A stretch of 64,000 nt of DNA, from NCBI RefSeq assembly GCF_020523625.1, contig NZ_JAJAQH010000001.1:384930-448929 (forward strand). Reading direction: 5' to 3'. Position numbers and translations under genes: made by a program. The DNA comes from Methylovorus menthalis. GTDB taxonomy: Bacteria > Pseudomonadota > Gammaproteobacteria > Burkholderiales > Methylophilaceae. A model generated the notes under the pieces. It saw only the letters and a program-made list of their open reading frames with translations. It did no database searches and was not told the origin of the DNA. Below are positions 1 through 8,238 of the stretch, piece after piece (position 1 is the stretch's first letter; every line of letters begins with the position of its first letter).

Positions 1-1161
1 CCAGTCCAGACTGCCATTACTACTACGGGCGGCCTTGATATGGCCTGCGTGCAAGACGGCATCCGCCACTTGCAGATGCTGGCGCGCAAGGTCGTAATCG
101 ATGCCTTGTACATCAATGGCATCGAGTTGAAACAAAGGTGTTTTTGCCTGTTGCAGCGCCAGTTTCTGCAAGCCCAGCCGCATGTTCTTGAATGTCAGCT
201 CCGTGCCTTTCCGCATGGAAAAATCCAGGCGTGGCATGGCCACGGATAACTGCTTCAGATGCAATTGTGCCGGGCCATGCTGCCCTTGTACTTCCGCCGC
301 CACATCATCAAGTGCCAGGCTGAGGTCCTGCACAATGGCTTCTGGGGTTGGGTCTTGCTGCTCGGCGCTTTTTACCATGGCAAAACTGTAAGTCAGCTGG
401 CTTTGCAATTCGCCTTGCGTCAGGCGCACCGGCAATGACTGATGTTTGACAATCTGCATCAAGGGAGCGAGCTTGATGCCTTGCAGCTCCAGCACCCCCT
501 GCGACACCAGCGGATTAAGCCCGATATTCCCCTTCCACTTCAGGCTGCCGCCATCGGCGGGCAATTTTGCCACGATCAGGTAATCCCCCCGGTCCTCAGG
601 CAAGGTAGACAAGCCATCCAGCTCCAGACCCAATGGCTGCAATGCCAGCTCGAATGGTTTCGGACGGTTGCGTTCCACATAAGCGACATTCCCGCCTTCG
701 ATCAAAATATGATCAATCAGCAAGCGCGGCATGCTGGTGGATGGCGTGTCATCCTTGTCTTCATTCAGCTTGGCAATGAGATCAGCCCAATTCAGCCGTC
801 CATCCGAGCCAATCTCGACGGCGACCTGCGGAGCGGTCAGACGTATATCCTTGATACGCCAGGCAAAGCGAAACAGCCCGCTGGTTTCAAGATTGACATA
901 CAGGCGGTCAAAGCTCGCCAGTGGTGCGCCATTTTGCCTATTCAGCTTGAGTTGATGGGCCGTCAGGATGAGGCGCAAAGGATCAAACTTTACATGTTCA
1001 ACACTGGCCTGGCTGGCCAGCTTGTTCTCGGCAAACCACGGCAAAATGCGGCGCGCCAGAGGATCCACCGCAAAATAGGCAAATAGCAGATAGGCGACAA
1101 CGAGGCCTGCGAAAATCTTGAATGGGGTGGTGAGCAGTAGCGCCCTGATTCTGCTTAACAT
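1..1161 (-). CDS. DUF748 / AsmA-like envelope protein (3' part off the window)
   Basis: Open frame of 387 codons running off the left edge without a stop, read from ATG at 1161 with a good ribosome site (AAGGAG) a few bases upstream. The N-terminus has one membrane segment (about residues 13-30, PFKIFAGLVVAYLLFAYFA), followed by a long extracytoplasmic part beginning VDPLARRILPWF and continuing with alternating beta-strand-like sequence. This is the N-terminal pattern of DUF748 proteins, relatives of the AsmA/TamB envelope proteins that span the periplasm. Family members are often 900-1200 aa, so only about a third is probably visible. The exact role cannot be told from this fragment; outer-membrane assembly or lipid transport is a family-level guess. 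Confidence 0.75.
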   Translation of the reverse strand, partial: MLSRIRALLLTTPFKIFAGLVVAYLLFAYFAVDPLARRILPWFAENKLASQASVEHVKFDPLRLILTAHQLKLNRQNGAPLASFDRLYVNLETSGLFRFAWRIKDIRLTAPQVAVEIGSDGRLNWADLIAKLNEDKDDTPSTSMPRLLIDHILIEGGNVAYVERNRPKPFELALQPLGLELDGLSTLPEDRGDYLIVAKLPADGGSLKWKGNIGLNPLVSQGVLELQGIKLAPLMQIVKHQSLPVRLTQGELQSQLTYSFAMVKSAEQQDPTPEAIVQDLSLALDDVAAEVQGQHGPAQLHLKQLSVAMPRLDFSMRKGTELTFKNMRLGLQKLALQQAKTPLFQLDAIDVQGIDYDLARQHLQVADAVLHAGHIKAARSSNGSLDW

Positions 1162-1267
1162 GGCAGTCTCCTTCTTTTTCGGCAGTATAAAACATGCACC
1201 GATCTGGGGCGACCTTGCTTTTGTAAAGTAAAGCCTGCTTGAGGATGCGACGCGACCACCTAAAGCG

Positions 1268-1312
1268 TTGACGCGGTATGCTTACAATCATAAAATGAGA
1301 ACCATTCTCATT
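1268..1312 (+). promoter_or_regulatory. Promoter with Fur-like box for the fecI-like gene
   Basis: TTGACG (1268-1273) and TAAAAT (1291-1296) are 17 nt apart. A near-perfect 19-bp palindrome AATGAGAACCATTCTCATT lies at 1294-1312, overlapping the -10 and start region, 13 nt before the sigma-factor ATG. Its AATGAGAA/TTCTCATT arms resemble the Fur box, so iron repression of the operon is the straightforward inference. Confidence 0.75.
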
Positions 1313-1325
1313 AAAAATAGACCGC

Positions 1326-1823
1326 ATGTCTGCCCATCATCATGCCGCCCTGCACGCACTTTATCGTGATCACCATGGCTGGCTTTCCCATTGGTTGCGA
1401 AACAAACTGGGCTGCACCCAGCAGGCGGCAGACCTCGCCCAGAACACCTTCATCCGGGTACTGCAATCGCGGCAGCTCATGCACTTGCAGGAGCCTCGCG
1501 CATTTCTTACGGTATTGGCCAAGCGCGAGCTTTATACCTTCTGGCGACGGCGCGACCTAGAGCAAGCCTATCTGCAAGCGCTTGCCCAGCAACCCCAGGC
1601 CAACCAGCCCTCTCCTGAAGACATGCTGCTCATCCGCGAAGCCATCGCTGCGCTGGACCAACTTTTGAATGGCCTGGCCCCCAATATCCGGCAAGCTTTT
1701 TTGCTCAGTCGGCTGGATGGACTTACCCATGTGCAGATTGCGGAGTCCATGGGCAAGTCTGTGGCCACCATCGAGCGCTACATGAAGCAGGCTTTGTTGC
1801 ATTGCTATCTGTCATCAAAATGA
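1326..1823 (+). CDS. FecI-type ECF sigma factor
   Basis: 165 aa, the usual size for an iron-responsive ECF sigma factor. Region 2 contains the DLAQNTFIRVL segment (about residues 37-47); region 4 has a helix-turn-helix with GLTHVQIAESMGKSVATIER (about 131-150). It should direct RNA polymerase to the adjacent TonB-receptor gene when the matching siderophore is bound at the cell surface. It is preceded by a Fur-like box and followed by a FecR-like gene whose ATG overlaps its TGA (ATGA), so the two are translationally coupled. The specific siderophore cannot be read from the sequence. Confidence 0.92.
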   Translation: MSAHHHAALHALYRDHHGWLSHWLRNKLGCTQQAADLAQNTFIRVLQSRQLMHLQEPRAFLTVLAKRELYTFWRRRDLEQAYLQALAQQPQANQPSPEDMLLIREAIAALDQLLNGLAPNIRQAFLLSRLDGLTHVQIAESMGKSVATIERYMKQALLHCYLSSK

Positions 1824-2803
1824 AGAACAAAAAACCCATGACTAGTCAGGCAATAGATCCGGTGGTACTGGCAGCCATCGACTGGATGGTCAGGCTGGAC
1901 AATGGTCATGCTCCGGCAGATGTGCACACGGGTTTTGAACGCTGGATGGCAGCGAGCGATCGCCACCGCCAAGCTTGGCAGGAGATGACCCGTGCCTTGC
2001 AACCGGCCAGTCAGTTGCAATCCGTCCCACATCAATCGCCCGCTCAACTCTCTATTATTCGCGACGTATTAAACGCGCCCCCATCCCCTCAGCGGCGACG
2101 ACTTCTGAATGGGATGGCCCTGGTGGTGGCCGGTCTGGGAACGGCTTATCTGCTCAAACGTTCACCAACCGGCATTGCGCTCAGCGCCGATATCACGACA
2201 AGCACGGCAGAACGAAAAACCGTCATTCTGGCCGATGGCAGCCAATTGACGCTGGATGCTGAATCCTCCATAGACCTCAGCTTCACCGCAGGCAAGCGCT
2301 TGCTAACCTTACATTCTGGTGCATGCATCGTACAGGTCGCAACAGATCCCGTGCGCCCGTTCACCGTCGCCACAACCCACGGCTCCGTCACAGCCCTGGG
2401 CACCCGTTTCATGGTGCGCCGCCAGTCAGATCGAAGTCTCGCTTTGGTATTGCAGCACAGCGTCATGCTGGCCGCTGGGCAACAAAGGCAATCCTTGTTC
2501 GAGGGTGAGTCCGCCTGGTTCGACACTAAAGGGATAGCACCAGAGCGCGAGGACATGCGCTCCTATGCCGCATGGGAAGATGGCGTACTGGATGTGCGCA
2601 ACCAAGCTCTTGGCGAAGTCGTGGAAGCGCTACGTACTTATCGCAAAGACTATCTTCGCGTATCCCCTGCGGCGGCTCAATTGCGGGTATTCGGGGTATT
2701 TCAGTTGGACGACGCAGAGCGCAGCCTGCGAACGCTGGCGCAAGCCCTCCCCATCCGCATCACGCACTATGGGCCCTGGCTGACGCTCATTGATAGCCGT
2801 TGA
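1820..2803 (+). CDS. FecR-type anti-sigma regulator
   Basis: Start chosen at ATG 1820, forming an ATGA overlap with the sigma-factor stop; TTG 1802 and ATG 1838 are alternatives. About 327 aa. The N-terminal cytoplasmic domain (AIDWMVRLDNG, DUF4880-like) binds the sigma factor. A membrane segment follows near residues 95-110 (NGMALVVAGLGTAYLL), then a periplasmic FecR domain (VILADGSQLTLDAESSIDL) and a C-terminal part that contacts the receptor's signalling domain (WEDGVLDVRNQALGEVVEAL). Sigma factor, FecR and receptor in this order is the standard cell-surface signalling module; the receptor starts 96 nt downstream. Confidence 0.9.
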   Translation: MKNKKPMTSQAIDPVVLAAIDWMVRLDNGHAPADVHTGFERWMAASDRHRQAWQEMTRALQPASQLQSVPHQSPAQLSIIRDVLNAPPSPQRRRLLNGMALVVAGLGTAYLLKRSPTGIALSADITTSTAERKTVILADGSQLTLDAESSIDLSFTAGKRLLTLHSGACIVQVATDPVRPFTVATTHGSVTALGTRFMVRRQSDRSLALVLQHSVMLAAGQQRQSLFEGESAWFDTKGIAPEREDMRSYAAWEDGVLDVRNQALGEVVEALRTYRKDYLRVSPAAAQLRVFGVFQLDDAERSLRTLAQALPIRITHYGPWLTLIDSR

Positions 2804-2899
2804 TTGCAACATTCTGATGCATTTTTGAGGGGTTTTCCCCGGCTCGCTGGACATGGTGTTTGTAAATCCAAATCACCAATCGCTTCAGGGAGCTATAAC

Positions 2900-5278
2900 A
2901 TGACATTACCTATTTTCAAGCCCAGGCTTATCACCCTAGCAATTTCGCTTGCCCTCACCGGAATGCCAGCCTGGGCTGAGCCTGTCGGCGCAAATCAGAA
3001 AACTGGCGCACAGGCCACGCATCATTACGACCTGCCATCGGACAAGCTGGATGAAACGCTTATCCGCATTGCACGCCAGAGCGGAAAGTCGATTGCCGCC
3101 GACCCGGCCTTGCTAAAAGGGAAGTTGGCCCCTGCCATTCACGGCACCCTAACTGCCGAGCAAGCACTGGATAAGGCGCTTGCTGGTAGTGGTTTGCAAG
3201 CAGTGACCACAGAAGCTGGTTTTAGCCTGAAAACCGTGGCAATCGATTCAAATGTCACTGTCGAAACCCTGCCGGAAGTCACAGTGCAAGCTGCGAGAGA
3301 GCAAAGCGCCACCACCGAAAACAGCCACTCTTACACGTCCGGCATGGTGTCCATTGGCAAAGGCGAACAACGCCTGCGGGATATCCCGCAATCGCTGAGC
3401 ATCGTGACCCGCCAGCGCATGGATGATCAGAACATGACCACCGTGGCAGAAGCGATGCAGCAAACCACCGCGATGACCGTCGTGAATTACGGCAGTAATA
3501 CGGCGGGTATTTCTGTACGTGGTTATGGGCTGGATGTTATTCAAATTGATGGCATTCCGGTACAGGATAGCCAAGGCGCATGGGGAACCAGCTCACTCGA
3601 CCTGACCACCTACGATCGCATTGAAGTACTACGAGGCCCGGCAGGTATGTTGCAAGGCACTGGCGAGCCTGGCGGCACAGTAAATCTGGTCCGGAAACGC
3701 GCGATGGCAGACTACGCGATCAAAACCAGCGTACAGGGCGGCTCCTGGGATAATTATCGCGGTGAATTTGACGTGACGGGTGCGCTCGATAGCGAAGGTA
3801 AAGTACGTGGACGCGTGGTTGCCATGTATCAGGACAAGAAGTCCTTCATTGATCATGATTACGCGCGTAAACCCCTTGTATACGGCACATTGGAATTCGA
3901 TCTGACGCCTAGAACCACGCTATCGATTGGCGCCACCATTACCAGCATGGATTCACGTCCCACCTTTGGTCTTCCCACTTATGCGGATGGGCGTGTGGCC
4001 GATATCAGCCGCTCAACCTATATCGGCTCCGGGTGGGATAACAAACACGAGAACAGCAACAGCTATTTCCTCGAAGCTGAGCACAAACTCACCAGCGGCG
4101 GAGAGCTCAAGCTCCGCGCCAGTGCTCTGGAACGCCGTTACGGCCTGGAAACAAGTGCGTTTGGTGATTCCTATATTGATGCCGCGGGTAATTTTGATCG
4201 TGTTTTGCTGGCCAGCAAAGGTAAAACCAGCGATTACGGCCTGGATGCATATCTCACCCAGCCATTCACTGCGCTGGGTAAAGAACATAACATTCTCATT
4301 GGTTTGAACTCGCGCGTGTTTAACTCCAACACCGCCTATGCTCAGGTATATGGAGCGACACAAAATATTTTCACTCCAGCGCGCAGTGTAGCAAAACCCG
4401 ATTTTATCTACGAACCTGCCGATATTTACCAAACCAGCCAAACGGGTATTTATGGTCAAACCCGATTGCAAGTGCTCGACAACACCAAATTGATACTGGG
4501 CGGACGTCTGAGTAACTGGAAAAACGAAAGCAAAAGTTCGGCCGATGGCGATGCCAGTATCACGCATGAGTTCACCCCCTACGCCGGGCTTGTCTTTGAT
4601 ATCAACAAGCAATACTCCCTGTATGGCAGCTACAGCGATATCTTTCAGCCACAAACCGCCTTGAGTGCTGATAAAAAAATCCTGAAACCCCGCACGGGAA
4701 AACAGTATGAAGTCGGCATCAAAGGCGAATTACAGGATGGCAAGATTAACCTGCACGCTGCCCTGTTCCGCATCAATGATGAAAACCGTGCCATGACGGA
4801 TCCTAACAATCCGACTTATTCCATTTCGGCGGGAGAAGTCCGCAGCCAGGGCTTTGAGTCCGAGTTCAGCGGTCGCCTGCGCTCAAACTGGGATGTGATG
4901 GCGGGTTATGCCTATACCGAAACCAAATACCTGAAAGCGGATGAAGCCAACCAAGGGCTGGTATTCGCCACCTCGACACCGAAACATAACTTCAAGCTCT
5001 GGAATAAATATCGGCTTTCAGAAGCATGGGCTATTGGCGGTGGATTGAATATCAGCAGCGGTGTTTATGCATCTGATGGCACCACGAAATGGGAGCAGGG
5101 AGGATATACACTGGCCTCAGCCCAGGTCAGCTATCGCATTGACCCGCACTGGGAGTTAAGCCTGACGGGGAACAACTTGTTCGACAAGTCCTATTATTCA
5201 CGCATGGAAGGCTGGTCGCGGCAGAGCTATTTTGGCGATCCGCGAAATGTCATGTTGACCTTGCGGGGCAATTTCTAA
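2900..5278 (+). CDS. TonB-dependent siderophore receptor with signalling (STN) domain
   Basis: Start at ATG 2900, preceded by AGGGAGC; the open frame extends further upstream but has no better start. 792 aa. A signal peptide ends near GMPAWA (about residue 26). A STN domain follows (YDLPSDKLDETLIRIARQSG to about residue 110), then a TonB-box-like LPEVTVQA, a plug domain (DIPQSLSIVTRQRM and RIEVLRGPAGMLQGTGEPGG), and a 22-strand barrel ending in aromatic RGNF. The STN domain makes it a transducer that talks to FecR in the periplasm, as in FpvA/FoxA-type ferric-siderophore receptors. No siderophore synthesis genes are nearby, so it may take up a xenosiderophore. Confidence 0.93.
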   Translation: MTLPIFKPRLITLAISLALTGMPAWAEPVGANQKTGAQATHHYDLPSDKLDETLIRIARQSGKSIAADPALLKGKLAPAIHGTLTAEQALDKALAGSGLQAVTTEAGFSLKTVAIDSNVTVETLPEVTVQAAREQSATTENSHSYTSGMVSIGKGEQRLRDIPQSLSIVTRQRMDDQNMTTVAEAMQQTTAMTVVNYGSNTAGISVRGYGLDVIQIDGIPVQDSQGAWGTSSLDLTTYDRIEVLRGPAGMLQGTGEPGGTVNLVRKRAMADYAIKTSVQGGSWDNYRGEFDVTGALDSEGKVRGRVVAMYQDKKSFIDHDYARKPLVYGTLEFDLTPRTTLSIGATITSMDSRPTFGLPTYADGRVADISRSTYIGSGWDNKHENSNSYFLEAEHKLTSGGELKLRASALERRYGLETSAFGDSYIDAAGNFDRVLLASKGKTSDYGLDAYLTQPFTALGKEHNILIGLNSRVFNSNTAYAQVYGATQNIFTPARSVAKPDFIYEPADIYQTSQTGIYGQTRLQVLDNTKLILGGRLSNWKNESKSSADGDASITHEFTPYAGLVFDINKQYSLYGSYSDIFQPQTALSADKKILKPRTGKQYEVGIKGELQDGKINLHAALFRINDENRAMTDPNNPTYSISAGEVRSQGFESEFSGRLRSNWDVMAGYAYTETKYLKADEANQGLVFATSTPKHNFKLWNKYRLSEAWAIGGGLNISSGVYASDGTTKWEQGGYTLASAQVSYRIDPHWELSLTGNNLFDKSYYSRMEGWSRQSYFGDPRNVMLTLRGNF

Positions 5279-5360
5279 AGCTTAAATGCCTGCAAATAAT
5301 CCTGGAGAATGTCACTAGCACACCATGAGTATGGAGAATTTTTCACAACGCTTAATTCGC

Positions 5361-5391
5361 AATTGACAATCATTCTCAATTGGAGCATGAT
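5361..5391 (+). promoter_or_regulatory. Fur-like box with embedded promoter, no obvious gene behind it
   Basis: AATTGA and TCAATT form an interrupted palindrome (5361-5381), with CAATCATTC between; the sequence resembles a Fur box. TTGACA (5363-5368) and CATGAT (5386-5391) are 17 nt apart, a plausible sigma-70 promoter under the box. The next gene (pqqA copy 1) is almost 300 nt away, and a GC-rich hairpin at 5434-5462 lies between. Possible outputs are a small iron-regulated RNA or a 12-codon ORF at 5388. Confidence 0.45.
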
Positions 5392-5397
5392 CAATTC

Positions 5398-5468
5398 ACC
5401 AAGACATCATCTCCCGTCAAGGTAAGTCAGAAACTGGCTGGTGACCCTTAAACTCCAGCCAGCTTTCT
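5398..5468 (+). ncRNA. Candidate short iron-regulated transcript
   Basis: Inferred only. Transcription from the promoter at 5363-5391 would start near 5398 and meet the hairpin CTGGCTGG (5434-5441) / CCAGCCAG (5455-5462), followed by CTTTCT, a weak U-run. That would give an RNA of roughly 70 nt, in the size range of Fur-controlled riboregulators. No similarity to a known small RNA family was recognised. Confidence 0.2.
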
Positions 5469-5543
5469 GATCCTCATCTGCTCTCGTCAACCATCTCGCG
5501 GCTTTATTTCTTTAGTTAATCAGGGTCTACCTCCTTTTTAATC

Positions 5544-5572
5544 TCATGAAAATCATGAGCCATGTTTCATGA
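5544..5572 (+). promoter_or_regulatory. Triple TCATGA element upstream of pqqA copy 1
   Basis: TCATGA occurs at 5544, 5553 and 5567, i.e. with start-to-start distances of 9 and 14. The same register is found upstream of the other two pqqA copies. A possible -10 (CATAAT, 5605-5610) begins 38 nt after the third box starts. Each box is itself a 6-bp palindrome, suggesting a multimeric activator or repressor site. Confidence 0.7.
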
Positions 5573-5681
5573 GTTTGTCTCTGCCATACAAGCTCGCTCC
5601 GCCCCATAATGGTCTTGTCAAACGCCCAAGCGTTTAACTCTCCTAAGTTTTGAATTTCAACGGTTACAAGGGCTATCAATC

Positions 5682-5753
5682 ATGTGGATCAAACCAGAAG
5701 TAACAGAAATGCGTTTTGGCTTTGAAGTGACCATGTACGTTTGCAATCGCTAA
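5682..5753 (+). CDS. pqqA: PqqA, PQQ precursor peptide (copy 1, variant)
   Basis: 23 codons: a W-x-K-P leader, then the conserved core MRFGFEVTMYVCNR with the Glu (E15) and Tyr (Y19) three residues apart that PqqE crosslinks to make pyrroloquinoline quinone. PQQ is the cofactor of periplasmic methanol and other alcohol dehydrogenases. This copy differs from the other two in the window by Ile3 and Val7 (instead of Thr and Ala). It is too short for ordinary gene callers. The ribosome site is weak (AAGGG, 5668-5672). It stands alone, without pqqB-E, and is followed by a strong terminator. Confidence 0.9.
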   Translation: MWIKPEVTEMRFGFEVTMYVCNR

Positions 5754-5798
5754 TCTGCCAAAGAGCAGGGACATAACTGGCACATTGCTGCCAGCGTG

Positions 5799-5826
5799 AA
5801 ACAGGAGCCTAGGCTCCTGTTTTTTT
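5799..5826 (+). terminator. Rho-independent terminator after pqqA copy 1
   Basis: Perfect palindrome ACAGGAGCCTAGGCTCCTGT at 5801-5820, followed by a run of T. It isolates pqqA copy 1 as a single-gene transcript. Confidence 0.85.
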
Positions 5827-5976
5827 ATGCTCGAATTGCACACCTAAAACTTTCCAAACCTTTGCATAGTCCTCCACATATTGATTTAAATCAATAGGCT
5901 AGATGTACCCCTAGTTTTATTCACATTCCCCGGCTATGGTGCTTTTTCATAACTAAAAAAGGAAGAGATAATCATC

Positions 5977-6606
5977 ATGAAAACCGGGAATTTTTTTACT
6001 AGATGGCTATTACTGCTCATCAGCTTATTCGCCATACCAGCCCATGCGGCTGTGGCATATCAATATGAGGGTAACCCGCTTTATGGCAGCATCACCGCGG
6101 TCACAAATGAGGGAATATTTACAGCAGACTATGAGTCATATCCCATTCAAGCAATTTTGGTCTTTAACGATATTCTGCAGCCCAACTCCACCTACTCCAT
6201 CAACGATGTCACCGCTTTTTTTGTAGGGGATTATTTGGGAACCCCGGTGCCGGTAGCAAACCTGGGAGACCCCAATGATCACAATCTAGAGATCACCGCT
6301 ACCGCGAATATTCAAACCGATAATCTGGGTAATATCTCAAACTGGTTCGTACTTTACGATTATGGGACCCTCGGATATCAGAAGGTCTTCAAAACCACCC
6401 ATAGCGGGGATTACGTCTCATCTTTTATTTTCACTGGAGGAATAACTGAGACGGCCGAAGCATCCAACACCTTGCCGGGGAGCTGGACTCATTATACTTA
6501 TACATCGCCAGTACCAGAATTACCGCCAATTGCCTTATTGGCGTTTGGCTTGGCATTCATGACGGCATGCCGTTCGCTGACGAAAAAAAGTATCGCACCT
6601 GTTTAA
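5977..6606 (+). CDS. Secreted protein with PEP-CTERM-like sorting tail
   Basis: 209 aa with a clear signal peptide (LLLLISLFAIPAHA, cleavage near residue 25) and a C-terminal tail made of VPELPPIA, a hydrophobic stretch (LLAFGLAFMTA) and basic residues (CRSLTKK). That is the architecture of PEP-CTERM proteins, sorted by exosortase in Gram-negative bacteria that make exopolysaccharide, although the motif here reads P-E-L instead of P-E-P. The middle part is low in charge and matches nothing I recognise. It has a good ribosome site (AGGAAGAG) and a hairpin terminator at 6646-6673. No exosortase is in the window. Confidence 0.6.
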   Translation: MKTGNFFTRWLLLLISLFAIPAHAAVAYQYEGNPLYGSITAVTNEGIFTADYESYPIQAILVFNDILQPNSTYSINDVTAFFVGDYLGTPVPVANLGDPNDHNLEITATANIQTDNLGNISNWFVLYDYGTLGYQKVFKTTHSGDYVSSFIFTGGITETAEASNTLPGSWTHYTYTSPVPELPPIALLAFGLAFMTACRSLTKKSIAPV

Positions 6607-6645
6607 TCTCATTAACCCTCGTTTGATGAATGGAAGACCTCGCAA

Positions 6646-6673
6646 GGGGAATAGCTAATATTCCCCGCTTTTT
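6646..6673 (+). terminator. Terminator after the PEP-CTERM-like gene
   Basis: GGGGAATA (6646-6653) and TATTCCCC (6659-6666) form an 8-bp stem with a 5-nt loop, followed by GC and five T. Confidence 0.8.
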
Positions 6674-6738
6674 CGCCTGACAAGCTAAAATAGCTGATTA
6701 TATCGATTCAAAAAAACACTATTTCAGGAGCCCTTGTC

Positions 6739-7482
6739 ATGCTGATTCAAAGCCACATTGTTGACCTGCCGACACCTACCGGTGTCATGCGTACCTATGT
6801 ACACCGCCCGAAAGGTGAAGGTCGCTTCCCGGCTATCCTGTTCTATTCAGAAATTTTCCAGCAGACCGGCCCGATTGAACGTGCGGCAAAAATCATGGCA
6901 GGCTATGGCTATGCTGTTCTAGTGCCAGAAGTGTTCCATGAGCTTAACCCTATCGGCACGGTCTTGGCGTACGACGACGCAGGTCGCGATAAAGGCAATG
7001 CCGACAAGTCAGCCAAGGATGTCCAAGGCTACGATACCGATAACGCAGCCATGATTACTTATCTCAAGCAGCAAGAATGGTGCAGTGGTGACATTGGCGC
7101 GATGGGTTTCTGCATTGGCGGCCATCTGGCATTCCGTGCCGCTCTTCAGCCTGAGATCAAGGCAACTGCCTGCTTCTACGCCACGGATCTGCATACAGCG
7201 GTAATCCCTAACAAACCAGGCCAGCACAGCATGGAGCGTCTGGCAGATATCAAGGGGGAACTGCTGATGATCTGGGGCAAGCAAGACAACCATATTCCTA
7301 CGGCAGGGCGCGCTGAGGTGTATCAAAAACTGACAGAAGCAAATCTTTCATTCACTTGGCATGAGTTCAATGGCCAGCATGCCTTCATGCGTGATGAGGG
7401 TGAACGCTACGACCCTCAGCTCGCCAATACTGGCTACCAGCTGGCATTGCAACTGTTTGGCAACACGCTGAAAAAAGCCTAA
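6739..7482 (+). CDS. Dienelactone hydrolase family protein
   Basis: 247 aa alpha/beta hydrolase. The nucleophile sits in GFCIGGH (Cys125), the usual Cys of dienelactone hydrolases; the acid is probably Asp183 (WGKQDNHI) and the base His214 (GQHAF). True dienelactone hydrolases open the lactone ring in chlorocatechol breakdown, but many single genes like this one, without catabolic neighbours, act on unknown esters or lactones. Start at ATG 6739 with CAGGAG upstream. Single-gene unit with its own terminator. Confidence 0.88.
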   Translation: MLIQSHIVDLPTPTGVMRTYVHRPKGEGRFPAILFYSEIFQQTGPIERAAKIMAGYGYAVLVPEVFHELNPIGTVLAYDDAGRDKGNADKSAKDVQGYDTDNAAMITYLKQQEWCSGDIGAMGFCIGGHLAFRAALQPEIKATACFYATDLHTAVIPNKPGQHSMERLADIKGELLMIWGKQDNHIPTAGRAEVYQKLTEANLSFTWHEFNGQHAFMRDEGERYDPQLANTGYQLALQLFGNTLKKA

Positions 7483-7524
7483 CGTCGAAATGAAGCTCTA
7501 AAAAAGCAATAGCCACACATGAAA

Positions 7525-7560
7525 GGCCGGAAAATCCAGGGTGGTTTTCCGGCTTTTTAT
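7525..7560 (+). terminator. Terminator after the dienelactone hydrolase gene
   Basis: GCCGGAAAA (7526-7534) pairs with TTTTCCGGC (7545-7553), followed by TTTTTA. Confidence 0.85.
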
Positions 7561-7694
7561 TCATCGCCACAGCAGCATGTGACATTTTTTGACCATTCCC
7601 ATTTTTTTGCCCTTGCCATCTGAGCGACAAGGCAGGGGCTCGTCCAAGCCCTGATTAGCATAATGAAAAATATATAAAAATCATAAATTTAATA

Positions 7695-7740
7695 AATACT
7701 TATGCAAAAAGACCGACGATTCTTTGTTTGCATAAGTATT
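7695..7740. repeat. Perfect 14-bp inverted repeat upstream of the HU gene
   Basis: AATACTTATGCAAA (7695-7708) and TTTGCATAAGTATT (7727-7740) are exact inverted copies separated by 18 nt, inside a very AT-rich stretch (about 7650-7800). The 403-nt gap between the hydrolase and HU holds this repeat and the hydrolase terminator but no gene I can support. There is no T-run after it, so a protein-binding site or extruded hairpin is likelier than a terminator. Confidence 0.7.
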
Positions 7741-7885
7741 CAAGAAAAGTAGCTGATACTTTGCAAAAATATTCAATGTGCATAATCACAGGAAATTTTA
7801 AAAAAATTTGTATATGAAGTGCCGCAAAGCTTGCCAGACTAGGTTAAGATAGGCGCTCCATCCAACAACCTTGATTGAAAACACT

Positions 7886-8158
7886 ATGAACAAACAAGAA
7901 TTGATTGAAGAAATTGCAACAAGCGCTGGTATTAGCAAGGCTGCCGCTGGCAAGGTGATTGATGCATTCACCAGCAGTGTTACTGGCGCTTTGAAGAAGG
8001 GTGACTCCGTAACCCTGATCGGTTTCGGTACCTTCGCAGTTTCGGAACGCGCTGCCCGTACTGGCCGCAATCCGCAAACCGGTAAAGAAATCAAGATTGC
8101 TGCTCGCAAGGCTCCAGCCTTCCGCGCTGGCAAGGCTTTGAAGGATGCCCTGAACTAA
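7886..8158 (+). CDS. hupB: HU-family DNA-binding protein
   Basis: 90 aa from ATG 7886 (the frame opens at TTG 7871, but HU proteins begin MNKQELI as here). It has the full HU/IHF fold: N-terminal helices ([21 protein letters not shown]) and the DNA-binding arm around [15 protein letters not shown], ending [10 protein letters not shown] bends and compacts DNA as a dimer. It lacks the IHF-specific features and is a stand-alone gene with an AT-rich promoter region and a strong terminator. Called the HU-beta type by similarity of length and arm sequence. Confidence 0.93.
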   Translation: MNKQELIEEIATSAGISKAAAGKVIDAFTSSVTGALKKGDSVTLIGFGTFAVSERAARTGRNPQTGKEIKIAARKAPAFRAGKALKDALN

Positions 8159-8187
8159 ACTGAACCACGGTTCTTCAGTCAGGTAAA

Positions 8188-8214
8188 AACGCCAGCAAAT
8201 GCTGGCGTTTTTTT
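8188..8214 (+). terminator. Terminator after hupB
   Basis: AACGCCAGC / GCTGGCGTT stem with an AAAT loop, followed by TTTTT. Confidence 0.9.
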
Positions 8215-8238
8215 ATGGTCGTCACACTAAGAAATTAA

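Noticed and set aside
442-1086. 214-codon plus-strand ORF
   Set aside because: It is antisense to the DUF748 gene, which has a good start, membrane segment and family-type sequence.
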